Origin: Lachnospiraceae bacterium
GTDB taxonomy: Bacteria > Bacillota > Clostridia > Lachnospirales > Lachnospiraceae
NCBI GenBank assembly: GCA_017427775.1
Contig: JAFRSD010000035.1
Location: 62,001 to 126,000 of the forward strand
Reading direction: 5' to 3'
DNA: 64,000 nucleotides
This document shows positions 15,287-28,644 of this stretch, in pieces. The position numbers and the translations under genes are program-made. How positions within the stretch are numbered: the first letter of the stretch is position 1; the number at the start of each line of letters is the position of its first letter. The notes under the pieces were generated by a model, which saw only the letters and a program-made list of their open reading frames with translations, did not search any database and was not told where the DNA came from.

Positions 15287-17266
15287 TTACAGAATTCGTT
15301 TGAATTTCTTCTCCATTTCCTGTTTCGTCATCGTGATGATCGTCGGCCGTCCGTGCGGACAATGGAACGGATTCTCTAAAGAAAGCAGTTCCGCAAACAG
15401 ATGCTCCGCTTCCGCCTCGGAGATCCACTGATTTCCTTTGATCGCCGCCTTACAGGACATCGATGCAAGCGTCTCATAAACGCGCTCCGGGCGGATCGAA
15501 CCGCTGCCTTCCGACAGTTCGTCCAGGACAGCCGTAAAGTATTCCCTGGCATCCATGCGGTAAAGCGTTGTCGGAACGGCACTGATCTGGTAATCCCTTC
15601 CGCCGAAATGTTCGATCACGAAACCGATATTCAAAAAGTCCTGACGGTATTTTGCAAGCGTTTCTTCCTCGCGTATCGTAAGAGAAACGAGAATCGGCGG
15701 CAGAAGGTTTTGCGAAAACACTTCTCCGCTGTTCATGGCCGCAACGAAACGCTCGTAATTGATCTTCTCATGGGCAGCATGCTGGTCAATCAGATACATC
15801 CGGTCCCCTGTCTCAATGATCCAGTAGGTCTTGAAAACCTGTCCGACAATCCGAAAATGAATGTCAGATCGAAGCTTATTGAAGTCCTGCGAAACCGATA
15901 CCGGATCAGAGGAAACCGATGAAGGAACGGTTCCCGAACCGTCAGCAACATTTTCAACGGCCTTAGGCGTCGCAGGTTCATATTCCGATGTGTTATTCGT
16001 TTCAGGAGCCCGTTCAGCAGCCTTTTGAAAGTCCGCATCCGATTTCTCAATCTTTTTTCGATTCTCCGCAGGGTCCTTCGGAATCTCTCGCTCTTCAATG
16101 AACGAGAGCTGCTCAGCAGGCGCTTCCTTCGGAAAATGCGCCGCCGCGGGCGATACCGGCTTATATGCGGGAGCACTTTCCATCAGGCTTTGCAGACGAT
16201 TCGTTTCAAAGCTTTCGGGAACACGATCGACATATTTGGGTCGTTTCTCCTCTTCCGCTTCCATGGCGGGGATCAGTACCGATTTTCGTAACGTTTCCCG
16301 AACGGCAAGCGTCAACTCGGAACAGATATCCTCCTGCGAGGAGAATCTGATATCCTGCTTGGTCGGATGAATGTTGACGTCGATAATATCGGGATCAACA
16401 TCGATCAAAAGTAACGTGAACGGATATTTGTGCTGCATCAGATACGTGCTGTACGCATCCTCGATTGCCTTATAAAGGACATTGCTGCGCACGCTACGGC
16501 CGTTTACAAAGAACATCTCCAGATTCCGGTTTCCGCGGGAGATCATCGACTGACCGATAAATCCGCTGACCGACACGAGGTCGCCGTGATAATCGATCGG
16601 GATCAGATGCTCCGCTATCTCACGTCCATATACGGAATATACGGCGTCCTTGCGGTTTCCGTTGCCGGAAGTATGGAGGATCGTTCTTCCCTGCGACATG
16701 AAGGAAAATGACACATCGCACGATGATACCGCGAACCGGTTCACCAGTTCATTGATATAGCCCGATTCTGTTACCGCAGACTTTAAGAACTTTCTTCTCG
16801 CGGGAACATTATAGAAAAGATCCCGGATCATAAAAGTCGTTCCGTTGGGACATCCGATATCCTCAAAGGAAATCTCAGCTCCGCCGTTAATGACATAACG
16901 GCTTCCGAGAAAATCCTCTTCCCGCTTCGTAAGAAGCTCAACCTTGGCTACGCTTGCGATGCTTGAAAGCGCTTCGCCGCGGAATCCGAGGCTTCTGATA
17001 CGTCTCAGATCCGCTTCCTCGCGGATCTTACTGGTTGCATGTCTTAAAAAGGCGGTCTGAATATCGTCTTTCAGAAATCCGGAGCCGTTATCGGTCACAC
17101 GAATAAACGATATTCCTCCGTTTTGTATGTCTACCGTGATGCTTGTCGCACCGGAGTCCAGGGAGTTTTCAATCAATTCCTTAACGATGGACGCAGGCCT
17201 TTCAATGACTTCTCCTGCGGCAATCCGGTTTATGGTATCCGGATCAAGCACACGAATAACGCCCAT
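15287..17266 (-). CDS. mutL: MutL, mismatch-repair ATPase/endonuclease
   Basis: A 659-residue MutL. The N-terminal GHKL ATPase has E-L-I-E-N-S-L-D-S-G (catalytic Glu and Mg-binding Asn), D-N-G-S-G and G-F-R-G-E-A-L-S-S-I. A long variable Pro/Glu-rich linker spans about 335-470. The C-terminal domain carries D-Q-H-A-A-H-E-x-x-x-x-E, matching the DQHA(x)2E(x)4E metal site of endonuclease-active MutL, and ends with C-P-H-G-R-P. It should therefore nick the daughter strand itself, as in methyl-independent systems. No mutS is next to it. The MutS-like genes at the right end of the window are not its obvious partners. Confidence 0.95.
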   Translation of the reverse strand: MGVIRVLDPDTINRIAAGEVIERPASIVKELIENSLDSGATSITVDIQNGGISFIRVTDNGSGFLKDDIQTAFLRHATSKIREEADLRRIRSLGFRGEALSSIASVAKVELLTKREEDFLGSRYVINGGAEISFEDIGCPNGTTFMIRDLFYNVPARRKFLKSAVTESGYINELVNRFAVSSCDVSFSFMSQGRTILHTSGNGNRKDAVYSVYGREIAEHLIPIDYHGDLVSVSGFIGQSMISRGNRNLEMFFVNGRSVRSNVLYKAIEDAYSTYLMQHKYPFTLLLIDVDPDIIDVNIHPTKQDIRFSSQEDICSELTLAVRETLRKSVLIPAMEAEEEKRPKYVDRVPESFETNRLQSLMESAPAYKPVSPAAAHFPKEAPAEQLSFIEEREIPKDPAENRKKIEKSDADFQKAAERAPETNNTSEYEPATPKAVENVADGSGTVPSSVSSDPVSVSQDFNKLRSDIHFRIVGQVFKTYWIIETGDRMYLIDQHAAHEKINYERFVAAMNSGEVFSQNLLPPILVSLTIREEETLAKYRQDFLNIGFVIEHFGGRDYQISAVPTTLYRMDAREYFTAVLDELSEGSGSIRPERVYETLASMSCKAAIKGNQWISEAEAEHLFAELLSLENPFHCPHGRPTIITMTKQEMEKKFKRIL

Positions 17267-17290
17267 TTTGTGACTCCTTTCCCGGTATGA

Positions 17291-20227
17291 TCAGCCGCCG
17301 TTTTGCTCAAGATAATTCTCAAACTGCTCTTTGCTCATTAAGATCGTTCTCGGCTTGGTGCCTTCCTCAGGTCCGACTACGCCGGCCTCGGCAAGCTGGT
17401 CCATGATTCTTGCGGCACGGTTGAAACCGATCTTATACATACGCTGTAACAGTCCGATGCTCGCTTTATCCTTCTCGATAATAAACCGTCCGGCTTCGGC
17501 GAAGTATTCATCGTGGTCGGAATCCTGCGAAGAATTGTCCGAAAGACTTGAACTTCCGTTCTTCTTGCCGGTTTCCGCGGACGCTTTGTCAATCTGCTCG
17601 GAAATCCGCTCACTGTACGAAACGGAGCCGTTATTCTTCGTCTTGATATCGTTGACAACGGCCTTTACTTCGTCATCCGAAATAAATGCACCCTGCACGC
17701 GGATCGGCTTCGGAATGCCGCTCGGGAAGAACAGCATATCGCCTTTTCCGAGAAGCTTGTCGGCTCCGACCTGATCGAGAATCGTACGGGAGTCGGTTGC
17801 GCTTGCTACGGCAAATGCGATACGCGACGGCACATTTGCCTTGATAAGACCGGTAATGACGTTAACCGTAGGACGCTGCGTCGCAAGAACAAGGTGGATA
17901 CCTGCCGCACGCGCAAGCTGCGCCAGACGGCAGATTGCTTCTTCTACTTCGCCCGGAGAAACCATCATCAGGTCGGCCATCTCGTCGACAATGATCAGAA
18001 TCTGCGGCAGTTCCGCACGGACATTGCCCTCATTATCAAGAAGCGGCGTGCGGCTGTGGCGGATCTTCTCGTTATATGCCTCAATATCGCGGACTTCCAG
18101 TTCCGCAAAGCGCTTGTAACGGTCCATCATCTCCTGAACGCCCCAGTTCAGCGCGCCGTAAGCCTTCTTAGCTTCGGTTACAACCGGGATCAAGAGGTGC
18201 GGAATGCCGTTATAAACACTCAGTTCGACTACCTTCGGGTCGATCATAATGAGCCTTACGTCCTTCGGCTCATATTTGTAAAGGACGCTCATGATGATCG
18301 TATTGATGCAGACGGATTTACCGGAACCGGTAGCACCCGCGATCAGGCAGTGCGGCATCTTGGCAATATCGGTTACGATCGTCTCGCCCGCAATATCCTT
18401 ACCTACGGCAAATGTGATCTTGCCCTTGCTGTTTTTATAGGCATCGGATTCGATCAGCGAACGGAAGTATACGGTAGAGCCTTTTGTATTCGGCACCTCG
18501 ATTCCGACTGCATTCTTGCCGGGGATCGGTGCTTCGATACGGATATCGGCGGCAGCCAGATTCAGCTTGATATCATCGGAAAGAGCCGTGATACGGTTAA
18601 CTCTTGTTCCTTCCTCAGGCTGCAGCTCGTAACGCGTTACGTTCGGGCCGCTCGTGAAATTGGTTACCGTAACATTTACGCCGAAGCTGTGAAGCGTACG
18701 TTCCAACTTCGCGGCGGTCTCCTGCAGCTCACGGCCGCTCATGGAGGCCTGATTGCCCGCAGGACGCTTCAAAAGCTCAATACTCGGGAAAATGTAAGGC
18801 TTCGACGAAACCTCATCAATCGGGCCGATATCGGAGTCCTCCGTACCGGCTTCCGCTTTGGCGGGCTTTTGCGTTACAGTTTCGCTCTTCTGCGCGGTCT
18901 TGCTTACGGATGTATCCGCAAAACCCGGCGTTTCCGAGGCGGATGCAGGAGTATTGGCCGTCACATTCGGATAAGAATTGTCATCTGCCGGCGGAACGTA
19001 AGGCTTCACCGGTTCGGGCTCGGGAATGTCAAACTGCGGTGCAGGATTATTGTTCGGGCGGTTATAGATCGTAGGGATTCCCGAACCGTCATCGTCGTAG
19101 GAATAATTCGAATTTAACAGTTCGTCATTCTTGCCCTGCGTTTTGGAATTGTTCTGGTTGCCGAACTTACGGTCCATCTCAGCCTGGTATGCAGGTGCAA
19201 CCGGCGTAGTCTGGTTGATGATCGGCTGATAATGCGTGATGTCGACAGCCTGCCCCTTCTTATGGGATTTTACAAGTTCGGGGTCTTTCTTGCCGTAACC
19301 TTTCAAACGGTCGATGATGGACAGCTTCTTCTTAGGCTTCGGCGGTTCATAAATGTCGATGCCCGAAGTACCGGGCTGCACATTCTGGTCAACATCTACG
19401 AAAACAAGACGCTTCTTGCGGTTCTCTTCCTGAATCTCATCCAGTGTAAGCTGGCGGTATTCCTGATAATTCGTGTCCTGCGGACGTCTTACCGCGGCAG
19501 CTGCGCGGCGCCGTTCCTCTTCCTCACGTTCCTGCTCTTCGATTTCACGCATCAGAGCCTTCTTCTCGGCTCTCTTCTTGCGGACGATATGAATGATCGC
19601 CTTACCGGAAAGGAGAATGAGGCATACAAGGATCAACGTAATAAAGATCAGAATGGAACCGAGATTTCCGAATAACGCATGTAACGGACAGGAAAGCAGC
19701 TCACCGATCAGACCGCCGCCCTGTTTTGCCTTAAACGAAGCAACAAATTCAAAATTGTCGGCATAATTTCCGCCGATATTGATCAGGCCGCATACAAGCG
19801 CAACCATCGTCCAGAAATAGATGGATTTTCTCGTGGCAACCGGATTTCCTTTGTTGGAACGGGTGAAGAAGACAAATCCGACGAGCGCGAACGGGAATAC
19901 GAAGGCAACGATCTTACCCATAAAGCCCATCATGAAATTCTTCAAAAAGCCGCCGATCACGCCGCAAAGATCAAACAGACTGAGTTCCAGCAGTACTGCG
20001 ATCAGGATTGTGCAGATGATCACGATATCGTCGATGATCTCCTTGCGCTTACGCATCTCTTCCAGATACTCATCGGTCGCATTCGGGCTGTTCTTACGGT
20101 CCAAAGCCACATTGACATTTACCGAATTCTTCTCCACGTTTTCAATCGCCTTGTTGTTAAACTTGGAATTGGGGTACTTCTTTGCGGAAGTTGTCTTTTT
20201 GGAAGAGTCCTTTTTGGAATTTGCCAA
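17291..20227 (-). CDS. FtsK/SpoIIIE-family DNA translocase
   Basis: A 978-residue DNA pump. About four membrane segments lie in residues 45-210, then a coiled and Pro/Gln-rich linker (about 215-490), a RecA-like motor with Walker A G-A-T-G-S-G-K-S and Walker B I-L-I-I-V-D-E-M-A-D, and a C-terminal winged-helix gamma domain (about 910-970, G-L-L-Q-R-M-Y-K-I-G-F-N-R-A). It moves chromosomal DNA through a septum. FtsK and SpoIIIE cannot be separated from sequence alone. The start is uncertain: GTG at 20236 lies inside the GAGGTG Shine-Dalgarno, so TTG at 20227 is preferred. uppP ends 17 bases upstream. Confidence 0.93.
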   Translation of the reverse strand: MANSKKDSSKKTTSAKKYPNSKFNNKAIENVEKNSVNVNVALDRKNSPNATDEYLEEMRKRKEIIDDIVIICTILIAVLLELSLFDLCGVIGGFLKNFMMGFMGKIVAFVFPFALVGFVFFTRSNKGNPVATRKSIYFWTMVALVCGLINIGGNYADNFEFVASFKAKQGGGLIGELLSCPLHALFGNLGSILIFITLILVCLILLSGKAIIHIVRKKRAEKKALMREIEEQEREEEERRRAAAAVRRPQDTNYQEYRQLTLDEIQEENRKKRLVFVDVDQNVQPGTSGIDIYEPPKPKKKLSIIDRLKGYGKKDPELVKSHKKGQAVDITHYQPIINQTTPVAPAYQAEMDRKFGNQNNSKTQGKNDELLNSNYSYDDDGSGIPTIYNRPNNNPAPQFDIPEPEPVKPYVPPADDNSYPNVTANTPASASETPGFADTSVSKTAQKSETVTQKPAKAEAGTEDSDIGPIDEVSSKPYIFPSIELLKRPAGNQASMSGRELQETAAKLERTLHSFGVNVTVTNFTSGPNVTRYELQPEEGTRVNRITALSDDIKLNLAAADIRIEAPIPGKNAVGIEVPNTKGSTVYFRSLIESDAYKNSKGKITFAVGKDIAGETIVTDIAKMPHCLIAGATGSGKSVCINTIIMSVLYKYEPKDVRLIMIDPKVVELSVYNGIPHLLIPVVTEAKKAYGALNWGVQEMMDRYKRFAELEVRDIEAYNEKIRHSRTPLLDNEGNVRAELPQILIIVDEMADLMMVSPGEVEEAICRLAQLARAAGIHLVLATQRPTVNVITGLIKANVPSRIAFAVASATDSRTILDQVGADKLLGKGDMLFFPSGIPKPIRVQGAFISDDEVKAVVNDIKTKNNGSVSYSERISEQIDKASAETGKKNGSSSLSDNSSQDSDHDEYFAEAGRFIIEKDKASIGLLQRMYKIGFNRAARIMDQLAEAGVVGPEEGTKPRTILMSKEQFENYLEQNGG

Positions 20228-20244
20228 TTGATTCACCTCATTTC

Positions 20245-21087
20245 TTACAAAATGATCAGGAAGAATAAAATAACCAGTCCGAGGCCGATACGGTACCAGC
20301 CGAAGACTTTAAAGTCGTGTTTCTTAATGTATTCAATGATCCAGTTGATCGTCGCATAAGCTACGAGAAACGCCACCAGCATCGCGGTAAGAAGGATCGC
20401 GTACTGCATTCCGTCAAAGTCGAACCGGAATTTGACCAGTTTTAAAAGGCTCGCACCGAACAATGTCGGGATCTCCAGGTAAAACGTAAATTCGGTTGCC
20501 ACTCCCCTGCTTGCGCCGAGAAGCATTGCGCCGATGATCGTGATACCCGAACGGCTTGTTCCGGGAATCATTGCAAGAATCTGGAAGCAGCCGATATATA
20601 GCGCAAGCTTAACGGGTATCGACCCGAGCGTCGTATAGGACGGCGGATTGTCTTTCCGGTATTTCTCGATAAAGAGAAATACGATACCGTACAGGATCAA
20701 AGTGATCATTACGGTGATCGATGCTGCCCTGCCGTGAAACAGGGAGCCGAACAACGCGTCAAACAGAACGCCGATCGTCATAGCCGGAAGACACGCCACA
20801 ATAATCTTCAGCCACAGATAGAGCTTCGGTCCCTGAATGCAGACCTTCCGCTCATATGTCAGTCCGAAAGGCCACAGTTTGCGGAAATAGATCATTGCCG
20901 CGGCGACTACCGCACCGAGCTGGATCACGACCGTAAACATTTCGGCAAATTCCTCATCCTGCAGAAATTCCGGATTCAGGATCCGCTCCAAAATGAGCAA
21001 ATGACCGGTGCTGCTGATGGGAAGAAACTCCGTTATGCCTTCCGTAATACCGAGTATTACGATTTTCAAAAACTCGAAAAGCTTCAT
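20245..21087 (-). CDS. uppP: UppP (BacA), undecaprenyl-diphosphate phosphatase
   Basis: A 280-residue polytopic membrane enzyme that dephosphorylates undecaprenyl diphosphate to recycle the lipid carrier of wall synthesis. Both BacA signatures are present: E-G-I-T-E-F-L-P-I-S-S-T-G-H near residue 14 (catalytic Glu and His) and P-G-T-S-R-S-G-I-T-I near 178. High levels confer bacitracin tolerance in other species. The start follows AGGGGAAG. Confidence 0.95.
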   Translation of the reverse strand: MKLFEFLKIVILGITEGITEFLPISSTGHLLILERILNPEFLQDEEFAEMFTVVIQLGAVVAAAMIYFRKLWPFGLTYERKVCIQGPKLYLWLKIIVACLPAMTIGVLFDALFGSLFHGRAASITVMITLILYGIVFLFIEKYRKDNPPSYTTLGSIPVKLALYIGCFQILAMIPGTSRSGITIIGAMLLGASRGVATEFTFYLEIPTLFGASLLKLVKFRFDFDGMQYAILLTAMLVAFLVAYATINWIIEYIKKHDFKVFGWYRIGLGLVILFFLIIL

Positions 21088-21147
21088 CGGCTTCCCCTAT
21101 GTAACCATTTAACCGTCTGCATGAAGCGGTACTCCGTAACATACGGT

Positions 21148-23379
21148 TTAATCTTCATAAATTTCAAATCCGGCTTTCTCACCGCGTTTCATGTCGAGGA
21201 TGAATTCCTTCTCACGGTAACGTACAACCGCATGATAATCGGAAATGTCAGCCTCTGCGGTGAACATGACAAGCCTGCCGTTTTTAAAGAACAGATCATA
21301 TACCGCTCCGCCCTTTGCGCGAAGTCCCGTGACCGAACCTTCGCCGAACGACGCGGGAAGCGCCGGAAGCAGAACGACCTGTCCGCCCGCATCATAGAAA
21401 AGGGCTTCGCCGATCGCGGAGATGGCGCCGAAGTTACCGTCAATCTGAAACGGCGGATGATTATCGAACAGATTATCAAGCGTACTTCGTTTCAGAATCG
21501 CAAGCAAATGTTCCTCAAACTTGCCGGCATCCCGCAATCTCGCATAGAGATTCATGATCCATGCACGGCTCCAGCCGGTATGACCACCGCCGTAATGAAG
21601 ACGTCTCTCCAGCGTCGCGCGCGCCGCATCATATAACGTTTTATCCGCATCATCGGCGCTGATCTGATTGGACGGGAACAATGCATAAAGCTGGGAAATA
21701 TGCCTGTGTCCGGGTTCCAGTTCTTCGTAATCCTCGTTCCATTCCATGATCTGGCCGAACTTTCCGACACGGATCGGAGGAAGCTTCTTTAACAGTTCTT
21801 CGGTCTTTTGAACGAACGCCTCGTCCTCTTCGCCGAGAAGTTCAACAACAAAGAGATAATCCGTGAACAGATCCCGAAGAATCTGGATATCCATTGCCGA
21901 ATTATAGCAAAGGTGTCCGCTCTCTCCGTTCGGAAGCCGGTAGCTGTTCTCGGGTGAAAGCGAAGGACAAAGGATCAGTTCTCCGTCCCGCTCAAACAGG
22001 TAATCATGGAAGAAAAGAACCGATTCCTTAAGGACCGGATACATCTCCTCAAGGAAGTTCAGATCCATCGTATATTCGTAATGCGTGCGGATATGCGTGC
22101 AGAGCCATGCCATGCCCATAACCCAGTAGGTTGCCGGAATCCAGGCATCCTGCGGCGCCGTATCGCCCCACATATCGGTATTGTGGTGGGCAACCGTACC
22201 GCGGCAGTTATACATATCCTTTGCCGTCCGCTGACCGTTTGCGCACATCCGTTTCATCAGATCAAACAGCGGTAAATGACAACTGCTCATGCCGAGTTTC
22301 TCGGCCGGCCAGTAGTTCATCTCGGTATTGATATTGATCGTGAATTTGCTTCCCCACGGCGGATCCATATGCCGGTTCCAGATTCCCTGGAGGTTCGCGG
22401 GAAGCGTCCCCTCACGGGAAGAGGAAATCAGCAGATAACGGCCGAAATCGAAATAAGTTTTAACAAGTCCTGTATCAAACGCTTCGGCACTGAGAAGCTT
22501 AAGGCGTTCGTCCGTGGGAACTTCTTCCATATCGGAATCGGAAGCAAGATTCAGACGGGTTTTCGTAAACAGCGAACGGTAATCGTCCGTGTGGCTCGTA
22601 AGCAGATCCGTATAAGTCTTTGTGCGGGCTTCATTCAACGTCTTCTTCACGGCCGCAACGGGATCCGCGGCACGGAATGTGGTATGTGCCGTAAAGAGCA
22701 GGCACACTTTGCAAACGCCACGGCAGAGCAGATATTCTCCCGCGCACTCGACCTCGCCGCCCATTTGAAAAGCGGTCAGCCCGGTTGCAAAACGGTAATC
22801 CTCGCCGACCATGGAACCGATGGTATATACGGTATCCCGGTCATGATAAGCACCGTCATAAAAGGTTCCGCGACCGAACGTTACGTCTACATCGAACGGT
22901 TCCTCTTCATCGGTGGAAAGCATGATTACCATACAGTCTGCAGGAGCGCTGACGAAAATTTCCTCACGGTAGGTAATCCCCTTTTTGACTTTTTTCACGC
23001 GCGCAACCGCATTCTCAAGATCCAGTTCGCGTTCATACCCTGTCCACTCGCCGTCTCCGGTCCTGTATTGTATGTTCAGCTCGCCGAGCGTCGAGTAAGT
23101 TCTCTCGCTTTGCGGAACGCCGGTAAAACTGTGTAAAAGCAGATCCTGTGCCTCGGAAATCTTTCCGTCGAGGATCAGATCCCGAACTTTTCCGAGATTG
23201 TTCCTGGCGTCCTGGTTAATGCGGTACATCGGCCCGCCGTACCAGAGGGAGTCTTCATTTAACTGAATCTTCTCCTGATCGGTTCCGCCGAATACCATTC
23301 CGCCGAGTCGGCCGTTGCCGATTGGCAGAGCTTTGTTCCAGTCATTTCCGGCACTTTGTCTGTAAAATAAACGACTCAT
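21148..23379 (-). CDS. GH95 family glycosidase (alpha-L-fucosidase type)
   Basis: A 743-residue glycoside hydrolase of family 95, which includes inverting alpha-1,2-L-fucosidases and alpha-L-galactosidases. The N-terminal beta domain opens with the family block A-L-P-I-G-N-G-R-L-G-G-M-V-F-G-G and N-E-D-S-L-W. The (alpha/alpha)6 barrel has L-Q-G-I-W-N, I-N-x-E-M-N-Y-W-P-A-E, G-G-H-T-G-W-S-R-A-W and N-H-P-P-F-Q-I-D-G-N-F-G. No signal peptide is visible, so it should act in the cytoplasm on imported oligosaccharides. The exact sugar cannot be read from the sequence. It is 40 bases after the GH2 gene; no transporter or regulator accompanies the pair. Confidence 0.93.
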   Translation of the reverse strand: MSRLFYRQSAGNDWNKALPIGNGRLGGMVFGGTDQEKIQLNEDSLWYGGPMYRINQDARNNLGKVRDLILDGKISEAQDLLLHSFTGVPQSERTYSTLGELNIQYRTGDGEWTGYERELDLENAVARVKKVKKGITYREEIFVSAPADCMVIMLSTDEEEPFDVDVTFGRGTFYDGAYHDRDTVYTIGSMVGEDYRFATGLTAFQMGGEVECAGEYLLCRGVCKVCLLFTAHTTFRAADPVAAVKKTLNEARTKTYTDLLTSHTDDYRSLFTKTRLNLASDSDMEEVPTDERLKLLSAEAFDTGLVKTYFDFGRYLLISSSREGTLPANLQGIWNRHMDPPWGSKFTININTEMNYWPAEKLGMSSCHLPLFDLMKRMCANGQRTAKDMYNCRGTVAHHNTDMWGDTAPQDAWIPATYWVMGMAWLCTHIRTHYEYTMDLNFLEEMYPVLKESVLFFHDYLFERDGELILCPSLSPENSYRLPNGESGHLCYNSAMDIQILRDLFTDYLFVVELLGEEDEAFVQKTEELLKKLPPIRVGKFGQIMEWNEDYEELEPGHRHISQLYALFPSNQISADDADKTLYDAARATLERRLHYGGGHTGWSRAWIMNLYARLRDAGKFEEHLLAILKRSTLDNLFDNHPPFQIDGNFGAISAIGEALFYDAGGQVVLLPALPASFGEGSVTGLRAKGGAVYDLFFKNGRLVMFTAEADISDYHAVVRYREKEFILDMKRGEKAGFEIYED

Positions 23380-23419
23380 TCCGAATTCTATCCTTTAATC
23401 CTTCTAAAACGGTATTGCC

Positions 23420-26461
<3,042 letters not shown>

Positions 26462-26473
26462 TTATTTTTGAGA

Positions 26474-26512
26474 AAGGTGCCATAAAATGGTTTGACCGTT
26501 CTATGGCACCTT
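26474..26512 (-). terminator. Terminator-like hairpin after pnp
   Basis: On the minus strand AAGGTGCCATA pairs perfectly with TATGGCACCTT, with a 17-base interior that can pair further. The downstream tail is only TTTCTC, so termination may be partial and allow read-through into the GH2 gene. Confidence 0.65.
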
Positions 26513-26531
26513 CGTATCTGAAATCAGATTA

Positions 26532-28619
26532 TTATGCCTTCAGATCCTTTATTGAGAAGCTGAAGCGGCCCATCTTATCCTTGCCGAGACATACAACCTT
26601 TACTACATCACCGAGGGTGAGTACGTCTTCAACATGGTTGATGCGTTCCTTGGCAATCTTGGAAATATGGATCATGCCTTCCTTGCCGGGTGCAAACTCG
26701 AGGAATGCGCCGAAATCCTTGATGCTTACAACTTTACCTTCGAGGATCTGGCCTTCTTCGAAATCGGTTACGATGATCTCAACCATCTTGCGGGCCTTCT
26801 CCATTGCCTCGGGATCGGTACCGCAGATCGATACGTTGCCGTCATCGGTAATATCGATCTTAACGCCGGTAGCGTCGATGATCGCGTTGATGGTCTTTCC
26901 TCTCTGACCAACGACATCACCGATCTTCTGCGGATCGATCGACATCTGGATGATTTTCGGAGCATATTTGCTGACTTCCTTACGAGGCTCTGCGATCGTG
27001 GGCTTCATGCAGTTATCCATGATGAAAAGTCTTGCCTCACGGCATCTGGCAATGGCGCCCTCAACGATCTGGCGGGTAAGACCGTGAATCTTGATATCCA
27101 TCTGGATCGCGGTGATACCTTCGGTCGTACCGGTTACCTTGAAGTCCATATCACCGAAGAAGTCCTCAAGACCCTGGATATCGGTAAGAAGAACGAAATC
27201 GTCATCGGTCTCGCCGGTAACAAGTCCGCAGCTGATACCTGCAACCATTCTCTTGATCGGAACGCCGGCAGCCATCAGGGACATGCAGCTTGCACAGGTG
27301 GAAGCCATGGAAGTCGAACCGTTAGACTCGAAAGTCTCGGATACGGCACGGATTGCGTAAGGGAACTCTTCCTCGGAAGGAAGTACCGGAAGCAGTGCGC
27401 GCTCAGCGAGAGCTCCGTGACCGATCTCACGACGTCCGGGACCTCTCGAAACTTTGGTCTCACCAACGGAGTAAGCCGGGAAATTATACTGATGCAGGTA
27501 ACGCTTGCTGACGATGTTGTCATCAAGACCGTCAACCTTCTGTGCCTCGGAAAGAGGTGCAAGGGTAACGATGTCGCAGATCTGCGTCTGACCACGGGTA
27601 AACATCGAAGAACCGTGTACTCTCGGAATAAGGTCAACCTCAGCGGCAAGAGGACGGATTTCGGTGATCGCACGTCCGTCGGGACGCTTGTGATCCTTAA
27701 GGATCATCTTACGAACGGTCTTCTTCTCGTACTGGTAAACTGCCTCGTCAATCAGAGGAAGCCACTCGGCATTGTCTGCAAAACGCTCTGCGAGGGTATC
27801 CTTCATGTTGCGGATACGCTCTTCTCTCTCCTGCTTCTCAGGGGAGAACATCAGAACTTCCATATCAGCCGGAGGAACGATCTCCTTGATGGCTGCGAAC
27901 AGCTCTTCCGGAATCGCGCAGCTCGTGTAAGCATGCTTCGGCTTGCCGCACTCGGCAACGATCTTATCGATGAATTCGATAATCTTCTTGTTAGTAGCGT
28001 CAGCGAGGTAGATAGCTTCGATCATCGTAGCTTCGGGAAGCTCGTTGGCACCTGCCTCAATCATGATAACCTTATCTCTCGTGGAAGCAACGGTCAGCTT
28101 CAGGTCGCCCTTCTGCGTCTGCTCCTGCGTGGGGTTCAGGATGAACTGTCCGTCGATCATGCCGACCTGGGTCGTAGCGCAGGGACCGTCGAACGGGATA
28201 TCGGAAATTGCTACTGCGATTGCAGAACCGAGCATTGCGGTAAGCTCGGGCGTGCATTCGGGATCAACGCTCAATACGAGGTTGTTGATCGTTACGTCAT
28301 TGCGGTAATCCTTCGGGAACAAAGGACGCATCGGACGGTCGATAACACGGGAAGTAAGGATAGCGTTCTCGCTTGCCTTGCCTTCTCTCTTGTTGAAACC
28401 TCCGGGGATCTTGCCTACGGCATACATCTTCTCCTCATACTCAACGCTGAGGGGGAAGAAATCAATGCCGTCTCTCGGCTTTTCGCTTGCGGTAGCGGTC
28501 GAAAGAACCGTCGTATCGCCGTAGTGCATCAATGCTGCACCATTGGCCTGCTTGGCAACTCTGTCGATGTCTACGGTCAGAGTGCGGCCGGCCAGTTCCA
28601 TACTGAAACTCTTGTACAT
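26532..28619 (-). CDS. pnp: PNPase, polynucleotide phosphorylase
   Basis: A 695-residue 3'-5' phosphorolytic exoribonuclease. Two RNase PH-like cores (about 1-230 and 310-545) flank an all-helical domain. The C-terminus has a KH domain (G-K-T-I-N-A-I-I-D-A-T-G) and an S1 domain (about 620-690). Catalytic-core blocks include F-P-L-S-V-E-Y-E-E-K, P-G-G-F-N-K-R-E-G and F-F-G-D-M-D-F-K. The ATG at 28619 follows GAAAGGAG; a frame extending to 28640 has no RBS. It has its own promoter and a long leader hairpin and is not adjacent to rpsO, its usual neighbour, which lies 5 kb upstream beyond the folate operon. Confidence 0.97.
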   Translation of the reverse strand: MYKSFSMELAGRTLTVDIDRVAKQANGAALMHYGDTTVLSTATASEKPRDGIDFFPLSVEYEEKMYAVGKIPGGFNKREGKASENAILTSRVIDRPMRPLFPKDYRNDVTINNLVLSVDPECTPELTAMLGSAIAVAISDIPFDGPCATTQVGMIDGQFILNPTQEQTQKGDLKLTVASTRDKVIMIEAGANELPEATMIEAIYLADATNKKIIEFIDKIVAECGKPKHAYTSCAIPEELFAAIKEIVPPADMEVLMFSPEKQEREERIRNMKDTLAERFADNAEWLPLIDEAVYQYEKKTVRKMILKDHKRPDGRAITEIRPLAAEVDLIPRVHGSSMFTRGQTQICDIVTLAPLSEAQKVDGLDDNIVSKRYLHQYNFPAYSVGETKVSRGPGRREIGHGALAERALLPVLPSEEEFPYAIRAVSETFESNGSTSMASTCASCMSLMAAGVPIKRMVAGISCGLVTGETDDDFVLLTDIQGLEDFFGDMDFKVTGTTEGITAIQMDIKIHGLTRQIVEGAIARCREARLFIMDNCMKPTIAEPRKEVSKYAPKIIQMSIDPQKIGDVVGQRGKTINAIIDATGVKIDITDDGNVSICGTDPEAMEKARKMVEIIVTDFEEGQILEGKVVSIKDFGAFLEFAPGKEGMIHISKIAKERINHVEDVLTLGDVVKVVCLGKDKMGRFSFSIKDLKA

Positions 28620-28644
28620 ACAGTACTCCTTTCTTTTCACGGAG

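Noticed and set aside
15287..17266. MutL as functional partner of the MutS-like pair
   Set aside because: They are 43 kb apart and the pair lacks the mismatch-recognition region; a normal mutS is expected elsewhere in the genome.
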